Counted from the first letter of the stretch, positions 1 through 6,705 are shown. The stretch: 14,688 nt of DNA from Faecalitalea sp. UBA4312 (GCA_002394635.1 DGUK01000060.1:1-14688), one strand, 5' to 3'. Numbers and translations are program-made. Notes: generated by a model not told the origin, from the letters alone.

Positions 1-248
1 GTAGCAGCCTTTTTATGTCTGTACTTTGGGTCTATCCCGATCCGGCTCAGCTGACAAATATCATACTGCTCCCATAAAAAGGCATAGCCGAATATTTCCT
101 CTGCCTCTTTGACCAGAAAGCCTACGGAATACGGATTGTGTTTATATTCATCAATGCACTGCTCCAATGACCAGTGATAACGAAAGCACAAGGCTTCCAG
201 TTGGGCTACCCGAGGCAGATCGATTTCCTGCATCTTCTCGACGATCAT
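1..248 (-). CDS. rimI: RimI-type ribosomal protein N-acetyltransferase (partial, 3' end off the window)
   Basis: This is the N-terminal 82 codons of a GNAT-fold acetyltransferase. RimI acetylates the N-terminal alanine of ribosomal protein S18. The visible protein begins MIVEKMQEIDLPRVAQLE and continues with an ALCFRYHWSLEQC segment, typical of the RimI N-terminus, then a strand ending QLSRIGIDPKYRHKKAAT. The last part is the start of GNAT motif A (usually V.P.yRgkGiG); the acetyl-CoA loop itself lies beyond the edge. The ATG (248-246) overlaps the tsaB stop by four bases (ATGA), so it is translationally coupled to tsaB. A tsaE-tsaB-rimI order, often followed by tsaD, is common in Bacillota, so tsaD may lie just to the left. 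Another GNAT enzyme is possible, but the context makes RimI likely. Confidence 0.85.
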   Translation of the reverse strand, partial: MIVEKMQEIDLPRVAQLEALCFRYHWSLEQCIDEYKHNPYSVGFLVKEAEEIFGYAFLWEQYDICQLSRIGIDPKYRHKKAA

Positions 249-841
249 ACTTTTTTATAGGCGTCGTTCTCTTTTAAATACTGCGGCACCAGAGCATGAA
301 TATTGTCAATCGATCGAGATGGTACTTCTACAAAGTTTTTCAGGTAGTCGGATGCCTGAACTGTCTGATCCAGCAGATATCCGTCCCCGTATAGAGTACC
401 CGGATGCGCATCCAAAAAAGCCGGCAGCTGTTCCAGTGTCAAAATCCGGGTCTTGCCTATAATCACTCCATTTTCAAGATGAGCAGCATAAGCCCGTTTA
501 CTGCGTGCATCCAGGATTACATTGGCATGTGGATCCATGCCGGCATAGAGCTGCATCGTAGAAATGCACTCCAGAGGAATATGCATCTGGGTACACAGCA
601 CCTTGGCGATGGTCATCGCAATCCGGATCCCCGTATAAGAGCCCGGACCATCGGTAATGGTGACACAATCAATATCCTTATAGCGCAGATGCAAACTATC
701 CAGCAGTTGATTCAATTCCACAAATATTTCTTCGCTCTGCCGTTTAAAGGCCTCTTTTGCGATGCCTTTTAACAGCTTTTTATCTTCATATATGCCTAAC
801 ACAAGGTTTTTGTAGGCACTGTCCATACATAAACGAATCAT
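245..841 (-). CDS. tsaB: tRNA threonylcarbamoyladenosine biosynthesis protein TsaB (YeaZ)
   Basis: TsaB is the non-catalytic partner of TsaD in the complex (with TsaE) that transfers threonylcarbamoyl from threonylcarbamoyl-AMP to A37 of ANN-decoding tRNAs, giving t6A. The 198-residue protein has the ASKHA-fold start (MIRLCMDSAYKNLVLGIYED) and the family signature TDGPGSYTGIRI at about residues 63-74. The length is slightly below the usual 220-240 residues, the variable part being the C-terminal half. The start codon overlaps the tsaE stop by four bases and the stop overlaps the rimI start by four bases, so tsaE-tsaB-rimI is a coupled cassette. Nothing looks broken. Identification rests on the signature plus the gene order. 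Confidence 0.95.
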   Translation of the reverse strand: MIRLCMDSAYKNLVLGIYEDKKLLKGIAKEAFKRQSEEIFVELNQLLDSLHLRYKDIDCVTITDGPGSYTGIRIAMTIAKVLCTQMHIPLECISTMQLYAGMDPHANVILDARSKRAYAAHLENGVIIGKTRILTLEQLPAFLDAHPGTLYGDGYLLDQTVQASDYLKNFVEVPSRSIDNIHALVPQYLKENDAYKKV

Positions 842-1287
842 TCCAATTCCCCCACAATCTGTTTCGATACCGGCCCGGTTCCTTCGATTTCAACCGTCCG
901 GTTTTCATCGATGCCTTCCTCGATGCGAATAGAGATATGATCCTCCGGAATCTGATCCCGGATAAAATCGGCCCATTCTACCACCGTAATGCCTTCATCA
1001 AAACAATCCTCAAAGCCAAGATCCTGGCTCATGGATTCTAACCGATACGCATCCATGTGATGAAACGGCTGGCCATTGGCTTGTTTATACGATTTTAAAA
1101 TGGTAAAGGTCGGTGAATTGATGACTGTTTTCACACCCAGTGCTTTTCCAAAGCTCTGCGTCCAGGTCGTCTTCCCGGCCCCCAGATCCCCATCCAGGGT
1201 AATGGTGATGATTGTATCCTTACACAGACCGGCAAGCTCTTGGGCAAAGGCCTGTGTTTCTTCTAACGAATGTATCTTGCGTATCAT
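838..1287 (-). CDS. tsaE: tRNA threonylcarbamoyladenosine biosynthesis ATPase TsaE (YjeE)
   Basis: TsaE is the P-loop ATPase of the bacterial t6A complex and drives turnover of TsaB-TsaD. The 149-residue protein shows Walker A GDLGAGKTT (residues 33-41), the switch-like SPTF (58-61), HMDAYRL (about 77-83) and the GITVVEWAD strand (about 99-107), all hallmarks of the family, and the length is standard. An AGGAG ribosome-binding site at 1297-1293 sits 5 bases before the ATG and overlaps the rarA stop (TAGGAG), so it is co-transcribed with rarA. It couples to tsaB through a 4-base ATGA overlap. Confidence 0.96.
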   Translation of the reverse strand: MIRKIHSLEETQAFAQELAGLCKDTIITITLDGDLGAGKTTWTQSFGKALGVKTVINSPTFTILKSYKQANGQPFHHMDAYRLESMSQDLGFEDCFDEGITVVEWADFIRDQIPEDHISIRIEEGIDENRTVEIEGTGPVSKQIVGELE

Positions 1288-1295
1288 ACAAACTC

Positions 1296-2630
1296 CTATT
1301 TATTCTTCTTTTCATGGACCATCTTTTTGATCTGTTTGATCTGTTCCATGCGCTTTTGTACTTTCACTTCCGAGCCAATCGCATTTGGCTTATAGTACTC
1401 TCTGTCCACCAGTGCATCCGGCAGACACTGCATATCCGTCATCCGATACTCATAATCGTGCGAATATTCATAATCCTTGCCATAGCCAAGTTCCTTCATC
1501 AGTTTGGTCGGTGCATTTCGGATTTGTAAAGGAACCGGTTCCTGCAAAGTTTCAATGGCATCTTTTTTCGCTGTCATGTAGGCTACATCCAACGCATTGG
1601 ATTTAGGTGCCAGGGCACAATATGTCACCGCATGGGTCAGATGTACACTGCATTCCGGCATCCCGATATAATGACATGCCTGATAGGCAGCAATGCAGAT
1701 TTCAAGAGCCCGGCTATCGGCCATTCCGATGTCCTCACTGGCAAAACGAACCACCCGACGTGCTACATAAAGCGGATTTTCGCCGGCTTCCAGCATGCGG
1801 GCCAGCCAGTAGATCGATGCCTGCACATCGCTGTTGCGCATGCTCTTATGCAGTGCCGAGATGATGTTGTAGTGTTCTTCGCCTTGTTTATCGTAGAGTA
1901 AAGACCGTCTTTGCAGACATTGTTTCAAAATCTCCTGGGAGACATGGATCCCGTCAATATCGGATGGACTGTTGTAGACAACCATTTCCAGTGTATTTAA
2001 CGCAAAACGCGCATCGCCACCCGCAAAGGCCGCAATGGCATCAATGTCTTCCTCTTTGATATCGATCCGCAGATCGGCCAGTCCCTTTGGGCTGGTAATG
2101 GCCCGTTTGATCAATTTGGTAATATCTTCCTGTTCTAAAGAGTTCAGAACAAACACACGACAGCGGGATAAAAGGGCGCTGTTGACTTCAAAGCTCGGAT
2201 TCTCTGTCGTGGCACCGATCAAAATGATGCTTCCCTGCTCGACATATGGCAAAAAGGCATCCTGCTGCGCTTTATTAAAACGATGGATCTCGTCGACGAA
2301 TACGATCGTATTCTGCCCAAAGTTCTTTCGCTGCGAAGCCTGTGCCATCACCTGTTTGATTTCCTTGATTCCGCTGGTCACTGCCGAAAAGGTCACAAAA
2401 TGGCTTTGTGTCTGATTGGCAATGATCCTGGCCAGTGTTGTCTTTCCGACTCCCGGAGGCCCCCAGAAGATCATGGATGTCACTTTATCATGTTCGATCA
2501 TCTGCCACAGGATCTTATCGGGTGCCACTAAATGCTGCTGACCTACATATTCCTCCAGTGTTTCCGGACGCATCCGGTCAGCTAATGGTCGATTGTCTTC
2601 CTGTGATCCAAAGAATAAGTTTTCCTGCAT
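1296..2630 (-). CDS. rarA: Replication-associated recombination protein RarA/MgsA (AAA+ ATPase)
   Basis: RarA is an AAA+ ATPase of the clamp-loader/Mgs1/WRNIP1 family that acts at stalled replication forks. The 444-residue protein has the family N-terminus LADRMRPETLEEYVGQQHL, Walker A GPPGVGKTT (about residues 57-65), Walker B IVFVDEIHRF, a sensor-1 GATTENPSFEVN and the arginine-finger region LLSRCRVF. A C-terminal tetramerisation part carries ALHKSMRNSDVQASIYWLARML and the EYSHDYE segment. The frame is open to a GTG at 2642, but GGAG at 2639-2636 lies 6 bases before the ATG at 2630, so the ATG start (MQENLFFG) is preferred and the GTG lies inside the ribosome-binding site. It is the first gene of the operon with tsaE-tsaB-rimI, 8 bases before tsaE. 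Confidence 0.96.
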   Translation of the reverse strand: MQENLFFGSQEDNRPLADRMRPETLEEYVGQQHLVAPDKILWQMIEHDKVTSMIFWGPPGVGKTTLARIIANQTQSHFVTFSAVTSGIKEIKQVMAQASQRKNFGQNTIVFVDEIHRFNKAQQDAFLPYVEQGSIILIGATTENPSFEVNSALLSRCRVFVLNSLEQEDITKLIKRAITSPKGLADLRIDIKEEDIDAIAAFAGGDARFALNTLEMVVYNSPSDIDGIHVSQEILKQCLQRRSLLYDKQGEEHYNIISALHKSMRNSDVQASIYWLARMLEAGENPLYVARRVVRFASEDIGMADSRALEICIAAYQACHYIGMPECSVHLTHAVTYCALAPKSNALDVAYMTAKKDAIETLQEPVPLQIRNAPTKLMKELGYGKDYEYSHDYEYRMTDMQCLPDALVDREYYKPNAIGSEVKVQKRMEQIKQIKKMVHEKKNK

Positions 2631-2648
2631 ATTTTTCTCCACTTGGTT

Positions 2649-2657
2649 ATTATACCA
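2649..2657 (-). promoter_or_regulatory. Extended -10 promoter for rarA-tsaE-tsaB-rimI
   Basis: The minus strand reads TGGTATAAT, a perfect TATAAT (2654-2649) with a TGn extension. A -35 hexamer is poor (T-rich, near 2672-2677), which is common for extended -10 promoters. It lies about 19 bases before the rarA start and right after the terminator of the upstream antiporter gene. This is inferred from consensus only. Confidence 0.6.
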
Positions 2658-2669
2658 TTTCAGCCCATG

Positions 2670-2696
2670 AAAAAAAGACTTGTAACCAAGTCTTTT
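2670..2696 (-). terminator. Rho-independent terminator after the CaCA antiporter gene
   Basis: A 10-bp stem (2673-2682 paired with 2687-2696; GACTTG/CAAGTC core) closes a TAAC loop and runs into a T tract in the minus-strand RNA (2676-2670). It starts about 10 bases after the antiporter stop codon and separates that gene from rarA. Confidence 0.85.
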
Positions 2697-2705
2697 ATGA
2701 AAAGT

Positions 2706-3632
2706 TCAGACAATACATAAATAGCCAAAATACAATGCGTAACAAGCCAGCATGAGAAGGCCTTCCTTTTTTTGCAGGTGACGGTCTTTCCAGCAGCAGA
2801 AGTACAAAATCACGGCTGCCAGGATCGCAATCGATGCATCCACGATGAATTTCGACTGGAACGGTACTGGAATGATCAAAGCAGAGGTTCCTACCACAAA
2901 CAGATAGTTAAAGATGTTGCTGCCGACGATATTTCCGATAGCGATATCCGCATTTCCTTTTCGCGCTGCCATAACGGACGTCATCAGCTCCGGCAAGGAT
3001 GTTCCCAAAGCCACGATCGTCAAACCGATAAATCGTTCACTCATGCCAAACATACGTGCCAAAGCGCTGGCAGCCGATACGCTGATATTACTGCCGGCTA
3101 CAATACAGGCAATGCCCAGCACCGTAAAGATAAGATTGGCCCATAACGGTTTTTCCTGGATGAGCTCTTCTTCTTTTCCATTCTGAGCCTGTTTCAATAA
3201 ATAGTATAAGAAGATCAAAAAGAAGATCCATAGAATGATGCCGTCTATCCGGGAAACGGTACCGTTTATGCCTAGAATCAGCATTAAAGCCGAGATTCCT
3301 AGCATATATGGAATTTCAACCCGTACCAATGATTCCTTGACATTCAATGTCCGAATGATAGATGTGATTCCCAGAATGATCAGAATATTTAAAATATTAC
3401 TACCGACAACATTTCCGATGGTAATATCCGCACTTCCCTTAAAAGCTGCGGTAATACTGACAGCCGCTTCCGGGGCACTGGTTCCCATCGCCACAATCGT
3501 CAAACCGATGATCAATTGCGGGATCCCGAACTTTTCGGCAATACCGGAAGCCCCATCTACGAATATATCTGCGCCTTTGACCAACATCACAAAACCAATT
3601 ACCAATAATCCTACTTGTAATAATGCCTGCAT
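2706..3632 (-). CDS. CaCA-family cation antiporter (YrbG-like Ca2+/Na+ exchanger fold), probably Mn2+-responsive
   Basis: This is an integral membrane cation exchanger of 308 residues with about ten hydrophobic segments and the two inverted alpha repeats of the CaCA superfamily. Repeat 1 has GTSAPE (50-55) and GNVVGSN (73-79); repeat 2 has GTSLPE (210-215) and GNIVGSN (233-239). The acidic residues in these repeats are the cation ligands of the family. A short soluble loop (about residues 147-162, GKEEELIQEKP) separates the halves. The length fits YrbG-type bacterial members. The usual annotation is calcium/sodium antiporter, but the gene sits behind a yybP-ykoY riboswitch with its own promoter and terminator, which suggests export of Mn2+, alone or with Ca2+. 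The ion specificity is inferred, not seen. Confidence 0.93.
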   Translation of the reverse strand: MQALLQVGLLVIGFVMLVKGADIFVDGASGIAEKFGIPQLIIGLTIVAMGTSAPEAAVSITAAFKGSADITIGNVVGSNILNILIILGITSIIRTLNVKESLVRVEIPYMLGISALMLILGINGTVSRIDGIILWIFFLIFLYYLLKQAQNGKEEELIQEKPLWANLIFTVLGIACIVAGSNISVSAASALARMFGMSERFIGLTIVALGTSLPELMTSVMAARKGNADIAIGNIVGSNIFNYLFVVGTSALIIPVPFQSKFIVDASIAILAAVILYFCCWKDRHLQKKEGLLMLACYALYFGYLCIV

Positions 3633-3648
3633 CTTTTCCCGCCTCTCT

Positions 3649-3693
3649 AAAAAAAGCGAGACCGCACATCAAAAGACTGTGCAAAGTCTCGCT
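3649..3693 (-). terminator. Intrinsic terminator of the riboswitch expression platform
   Basis: In the minus-strand RNA, AGCGAGAC (3693-3686) pairs with GTCTCGCT (3662-3655), with a second inner stem GCACA/TGTGC, followed by seven T (3655-3649) and then, 16 bases on, the antiporter ATG. The 5' arm (3693-3686) is also the conserved 3' strand of the riboswitch aptamer. Aptamer and terminator are therefore mutually exclusive, the layout of a ligand-ON transcriptional switch. Confidence 0.85.
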
Positions 3694-3772
3694 ATTTACT
3701 CACAAATCCGGATTCTTTCGAATCGTACTGACGAAGTTGTAAACACATTCTGTGCCAGCTACTCCCTTTACG
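3681..3772 (-). promoter_or_regulatory. yybP-ykoY family (Mn2+) riboswitch aptamer
   Basis: The minus-strand leader carries the family's conserved 5' block AAAGGGAGTAGCT (3769-3757), close to the usual GGGGAGUAGC, and the 3' block TAGCGAGACTTTGC (3694-3681), close to UAGCAAGACCUUUGC. P1 forms between GTAAAG and CTTTGC. A P2 hairpin forms from CACA/TGTG. P3 forms from TTTAC/GTAAA around the conserved CGTCA loop segment. P4 is GATTC-GAAA-GAATC with a GNRA loop. One G is missing from the usual G run. The aptamer begins about 7 bases after a good -10 box and ends in a terminator stem just before the antiporter gene. The family is known to bind Mn2+ and to turn on Mn2+ export genes. This identification is by eye; a covariance search would settle it. 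Confidence 0.87.
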
Positions 3773-3778
3773 AAATAA

Positions 3779-3807
3779 AGTATAAAACACACTTTTATTG
3801 AAGTCAA
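3779..3807 (-). promoter_or_regulatory. Sigma-A promoter driving the riboswitch and antiporter
   Basis: TTGACT (3807-3802), a 17-base spacer and TATACT (3784-3779) make a near-consensus promoter. The -35 begins 2 bases after the Nudix gene's stop. The expected transcript start, around 3772, coincides with the first base of the riboswitch P1 stem. Confidence 0.85.
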
Positions 3808-3808
3808 A

Positions 3809-4345
3809 CTATTTATCGTATTTATGATCACATGGGTCAAAATCATAGACACCATCTAAATATCCATACAAAAAGGCCTGTGCCAGACTTTTATCATGAA
3901 TATTCTTACGAGCTTGATCCACCGTAAACCAGTTCCACTGATCGATTTCCCCATTTGGATGTGGTGTCTGCCCCTTTACCACTACGGTATAGTTTAACAT
4001 CAGCGTATTGGAACGAGCATAATAATGACTATGGTTAAAATGCAGAGAAATAACATCCAGATCCATTTCTTCTTTCACTTCCCGGACCACCGCATCTTCA
4101 GCATCCTCTCCTTGATTCACATAACCGGCAACCAGGATATAAATATCTCGTCCGTATTGTTTGATCAATAAGATCTTGTCTTTCGTCTCGTTGGTTACGA
4201 TCATACTGACCGCTGTATTAAAAACCGGAAAACGATAATCCTCACATGTCGGACAATATGGAATCTCCTTGCCTTCCGATTTCAAGTATTTCATTTCCAA
4301 TTTGGTTCCACATTCCATACAGTGGCGCATTCTTGGTATAGCCAT
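3809..4345 (-). CDS. NudC-like Nudix hydrolase with zinc ribbon
   Basis: This 178-residue Nudix protein has an N-terminal zinc ribbon (C9-x2-C12 and C31-x2-C34) and a complete Nudix box, G74-x5-E80-x7-R88-E89-V-K-E92-E93-M-D-L, which binds the catalytic Mg2+/Mn2+. The ribbon followed directly by a Nudix domain, and the AGYVNQGE entry to the box, resemble bacterial NudC (NAD(H) diphosphatase, also RNA decapping). The large N-terminal NudC domain is absent, and the NudC SQPWPFP motif is replaced by HYYARSNTLM at the equivalent place, so the substrate may differ. The start has AAGGTG 8 bases upstream. It has its own extended -10 promoter, and no terminator separates it from the antiporter promoter. 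Confidence 0.88.
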   Translation of the reverse strand: MAIPRMRHCMECGTKLEMKYLKSEGKEIPYCPTCEDYRFPVFNTAVSMIVTNETKDKILLIKQYGRDIYILVAGYVNQGEDAEDAVVREVKEEMDLDVISLHFNHSHYYARSNTLMLNYTVVVKGQTPHPNGEIDQWNWFTVDQARKNIHDKSLAQAFLYGYLDGVYDFDPCDHKYDK

Positions 4346-4367
4346 TTCTCTTCACCTTCCCCGTACT

Positions 4368-4376
4368 ATTGTATCA
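4368..4376 (-). promoter_or_regulatory. Extended -10 promoter for the Nudix gene
   Basis: The minus strand reads TGATACAAT: -10 TACAAT (4373-4368) with a TGn extension and only a weak -35 (TGCATA, 4396-4391). It lies about 22 bases before the start codon, downstream of the srlE terminator sequence on the opposite side. Confidence 0.45.
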
Positions 4377-4397
4377 AAAAATTCATTAAATATGCAT

Positions 4398-4425
4398 AAA
4401 AAAAGGATCCCTTGACAGGATCCTT
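4398..4425 (-). terminator. Rho-independent terminator at the end of the gutM-srlA-srlE unit
   Basis: Stem AAGGATCC (4403-4410) / GGATCCTT (4418-4425) with a 7-base loop is followed in the minus RNA by a run of T (4404-4398). It begins 18 bases after the srlE stop codon and closes the PTS locus. Confidence 0.88.
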
Positions 4426-4442
4426 AATTGCTCCAATAGATA

Positions 4443-5453
4443 TTAGGAATACAGTCCGAAGCTGAATAAGAATGCGATAATTACAGACAACGGTCCAGTA
4501 ACAACACGGCTGTACAATACAGCAGGAACACCTAATGTGATCGTATCCGGTTCAGCTTCTCCTAAGGACAGACCAACTGGTACGAAGTCACAACCTACCT
4601 GTGCATCGATAGCGAACAATGCTGGCAATGCATACTGAGCAGGGATGTGTTTCTTAGCAAATTCAGCACCTAACAATGTACCAACAACCTGTGCGATAAC
4701 AGCACCAGGTCCTAAGATTGGTGACAAGAAAGGCAGACCACAAATGAAGGAAATAACTAACATTCCTGGCAATGTAGAACACATTGGAGAAATCGTGTTA
4801 GCAATAACGTTTCCTAAACCGGAAGCGGAGATAATACCTAACAATGTAGAAGTAAATGCCATGAATGGCAGGATGTTACGGATAACTGTATCAATGGATT
4901 CACGTCCAGCCGCAAAGAATTTATTAACGACTTTACCAACACCGATACCAACACGAGTGATGATGCCAGGTTTCTTTTCGTCTGTTGCAGCTTCCGGAGC
5001 AGCTTTTGTTTCAGCAGCTTCCGCAGCAGCATCAGCAGCAGCCATTTCTTCAGCAGCTGTAGCAGCACCCGATGCATTTGTTTCATCTGTATAGCTCAAG
5101 TTAGCTTCCTTAACATCAGATACATAGATATCTTCTGTAATGTACATAGCCAAAGGTCCAGCTTTTCCAACAGGTTCAACGTTTACAGTCGGGATACGTT
5201 TACGAGGGTAAACACCACAACGAGCTGTACCACCACAGTTAACAACCGCAACGGCTACTTTTTCATCTGGAACAGTTGTCGAGAATCCGTCAACCAATTC
5301 ACAACCAGTCATTTCAGCGATTTTCTTAGCAATCGGGCTGATCTGCTGACCAGTTACACACAATACGACGTTTTTCGTTTCATTAGGTTCAATGATCAAT
5401 GGTCCACCAAATCCAGATGTACCTTTTGTAATCTTAATATTTCTGTAAGCCAT
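4443..5453 (-). CDS. srlE: PTS glucitol/sorbitol-family EIIBC component (SrlE/GutE type)
   Basis: This subunit of a glucitol-family phosphotransferase system carries the cytoplasmic EIIB domain and one membrane domain. EIIB covers about residues 1-120 and has the phospho-cysteine signature VNCGGTARCG (C73) followed by YPRKRIPTVNVEPVGK-type family sequence. The membrane domain (about 165-336) contains FMAFTSTLLG, GLPFLSPILGPGA and QVGCDFVPVGLSLGEAEPDT. Between them lies an Ala/Glu-rich linker of about 35 residues (about 127-162) that is longer than in the E. coli protein. AGGAGG (5466-5461), overlapping the srlA stop, is 7 bases before the ATG at 5453 but only 1 base from the in-frame ATG at 5459, so the shorter start is chosen (336 residues). 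The substrate need not be glucitol. Confidence 0.93.
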   Translation of the reverse strand: MAYRNIKITKGTSGFGGPLIIEPNETKNVVLCVTGQQISPIAKKIAEMTGCELVDGFSTTVPDEKVAVAVVNCGGTARCGVYPRKRIPTVNVEPVGKAGPLAMYITEDIYVSDVKEANLSYTDETNASGAATAAEEMAAADAAAEAAETKAAPEAATDEKKPGIITRVGIGVGKVVNKFFAAGRESIDTVIRNILPFMAFTSTLLGIISASGLGNVIANTISPMCSTLPGMLVISFICGLPFLSPILGPGAVIAQVVGTLLGAEFAKKHIPAQYALPALFAIDAQVGCDFVPVGLSLGEAEPDTITLGVPAVLYSRVVTGPLSVIIAFLFSFGLYS

Positions 5454-5464
5454 ATTCATTCCTC

Positions 5465-5983
5465 CTACTTCTTAATTCCTGCTAAACGGAAGTAAATTCT
5501 TTCCGTCAACAATCCACGGATCGTGATAACGATGATACCAACGATGAAGTAACGGATTGCCAATGGAGCTAAATCATAACCAGCTTCCTGTAAACCAGCA
5601 GCAATACCCATGTAAACGAACAATTCACCGGCATTTGCGTGAGGGAATAAACCAGTAATAGAGTGCATGATGGATACACAAGAATCGTAGAATGCTGGTT
5701 TATATTTTTCTTCAACGAACTTACCGAAAGTATATGCCATTGGGTTAGCTAAGAACATAGCAGCAATAAACGGGAACAATGAATAACGTAAAATAGCGAT
5801 ACTAGTCATTTTCTGCGCGAACTTCTGAACCTTTTCTTCACCGATCAATTTGATGATGGAGTTCATGAATGTTAACAAACATACAACCTGAGGAATAATT
5901 CCACTTACCCATCCAGTGAATGTAGCTCCACCTTGAGCGAACCAATTCATAAACCCAGAAGTCAGATTAACAATAAAATCCAT
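5465..5983 (-). CDS. srlA: PTS glucitol/sorbitol-family EIIC component (SrlA/GutA type)
   Basis: This is the membrane EIIC subunit that, with the SrlE membrane domain, forms the translocation channel. The 172-residue hydrophobic protein shows the family segments GWVSGIIPQVVCLLTFMNSI, YSLFPFIAAMFLANPMAYTF, PHANAGELFVYMGIAAGLQ and ITIRGLLTERIYFRLAGI, and the length matches the family. An AAGGAGAG ribosome-binding site precedes the ATG by about 8 bases. It follows gutM after 53 bases containing a strong hairpin, and its stop overlaps the srlE ribosome-binding site. In the minus-strand genes from here to srlB, proline is coded almost only by CCT/CCA, whereas rarA also uses CCG/CCC, consistent with high expression. 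Confidence 0.94.
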   Translation of the reverse strand: MDFIVNLTSGFMNWFAQGGATFTGWVSGIIPQVVCLLTFMNSIIKLIGEEKVQKFAQKMTSIAILRYSLFPFIAAMFLANPMAYTFGKFVEEKYKPAFYDSCVSIMHSITGLFPHANAGELFVYMGIAAGLQEAGYDLAPLAIRYFIVGIIVITIRGLLTERIYFRLAGIKK

Positions 5984-6004
5984 ATAATTCTCTCCTTTTC
6001 GTTT

Positions 6005-6036
6005 TTTAAAAATGTTTGGCCAAAATCATTTTTAAA
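6005..6036. repeat. Hairpin-forming inverted repeat between gutM and srlA
   Basis: TTTAAAAATG (6005-6014) and CATTTTTAAA (6027-6036) are exact complements. The 12 bases between them, TTTGGCCAAAAT, are themselves nearly self-complementary, so the whole can fold into one long stem with a bulge. It begins immediately after the gutM stop codon. There is no clean U tract after it, so it is more likely an mRNA processing or stability element than a terminator. Confidence 0.6.
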
Positions 6037-6540
6037 TTATTGTGCACCCTCCACATCTTCGCTGTCTGTTTGAATTTGTGTTTCAGTATATTCGGCATCA
6101 ATCGCGCCCGAATCCGCTTGTTCTGCCTTCTTTTCTGCCTCATGATCAAACATCAGTTCCAATGCTTCCAGTGCTTCTATATACCCTCGATAACGTTTCT
6201 GTTTTTTATTGTCCATCATTCGGAACTCTCCCAGAAACTCATCGATCGATACCCCGATCATTTCACGCCCCAGCAACGAATTCGTTTTATGGAATCTGGC
6301 CAGGATCGTCTTTCCATCCATGATTTCACAATCTGTGATGATCCGGTTTTTATCACAGGCAATCAATACGACATATCCGTTAAAGAAACGTCCGCGTTTT
6401 TGTCCAAATCCGACGCTTCCATGCTCATGGACTCTCGCAATTGCTTTTTTATATCCCCGGATCTGCATCAATCCACCAATGGACTGCATTGCCATCAAAG
6501 CAAAAGCAAAGGCAAAGAGCATCAAAAGATTATTACTCAT
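6037..6540 (-). CDS. gutM: GutM-family glucitol operon activator protein
   Basis: GutM-family proteins are small membrane-tethered accessory proteins of glucitol-type PTS operons; in E. coli GutM is an activator of the gut operon. The N-terminus is one hydrophobic segment (about residues 4-25), followed by GGLMQIRGYKKAIARVHEHGSVG-type sequence and GYVVLIACD, conserved in the family. The 167-residue protein is longer than E. coli GutM (about 119), because of an acidic C-terminal tail (about residues 122-167, many E, D, Q). GGGAGG (6553-6548) is 7 bases before the ATG at 6540; a TTG at 6546 is in frame but too close. It is first in the unit gutM-srlA-srlE, with its own promoter, a cre box and an operator-like site upstream. 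Confidence 0.88.
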   Translation of the reverse strand: MSNNLLMLFAFAFALMAMQSIGGLMQIRGYKKAIARVHEHGSVGFGQKRGRFFNGYVVLIACDKNRIITDCEIMDGKTILARFHKTNSLLGREMIGVSIDEFLGEFRMMDNKKQKRYRGYIEALEALELMFDHEAEKKAEQADSGAIDAEYTETQIQTDSEDVEGAQ

Positions 6541-6565
6541 TTCCAATCCTCCCTACTTGATGCCA

Positions 6566-6594
6566 ATTATAAATGAACTGCTTCTGCAATTCAA
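6566..6594 (-). promoter_or_regulatory. Sigma-A promoter for gutM-srlA-srlE
   Basis: TTGAAT (6594-6589), a 17-base spacer and a perfect TATAAT (6571-6566) lie about 26 bases before the gutM start. The preceding gene ends in a terminator, so this unit needs its own promoter. Confidence 0.8.
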
Positions 6595-6604
6595 TCCACT
6601 TGCG

Positions 6605-6618
6605 TGAAATCGGTTACA
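6605..6618. promoter_or_regulatory. Catabolite response element (cre, CcpA site)
   Basis: The plus strand reads TGAAATCGGTTACA and the minus strand TGTAACCGATTTCA; both match the Bacillota cre consensus TGWAANCGNTNWCA at every position. It lies just upstream of the gutM -35 box (10 bases), a position used by CcpA for repression or, in some operons, activation. A wider inverted repeat GTGAAAT-N7-ATTTCAC spans 6604-6624. Confidence 0.75.
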
Positions 6619-6705
6619 TTTCACAAAGTTATCATAACATATATAAATAATGATTTAAATCAATATCGTTGAAAATATGTTTAAGTGAATATTTTAAAAC
6701 AATAT

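Noticed and set aside
3235..3801. Open frame of 188 codons on the plus strand across the antiporter and its leader
   Set aside because: It runs through the riboswitch and the reversed CaCA repeats, with no plausible start signal or family motif.
4645..5094. Plus-strand frame with an Ala/Ser-rich end, looking like a low-complexity protein
   Set aside because: It is the complement of the SrlE membrane domain and its Ala/Glu linker; the GCAGCA repeats read as Ala in both directions.
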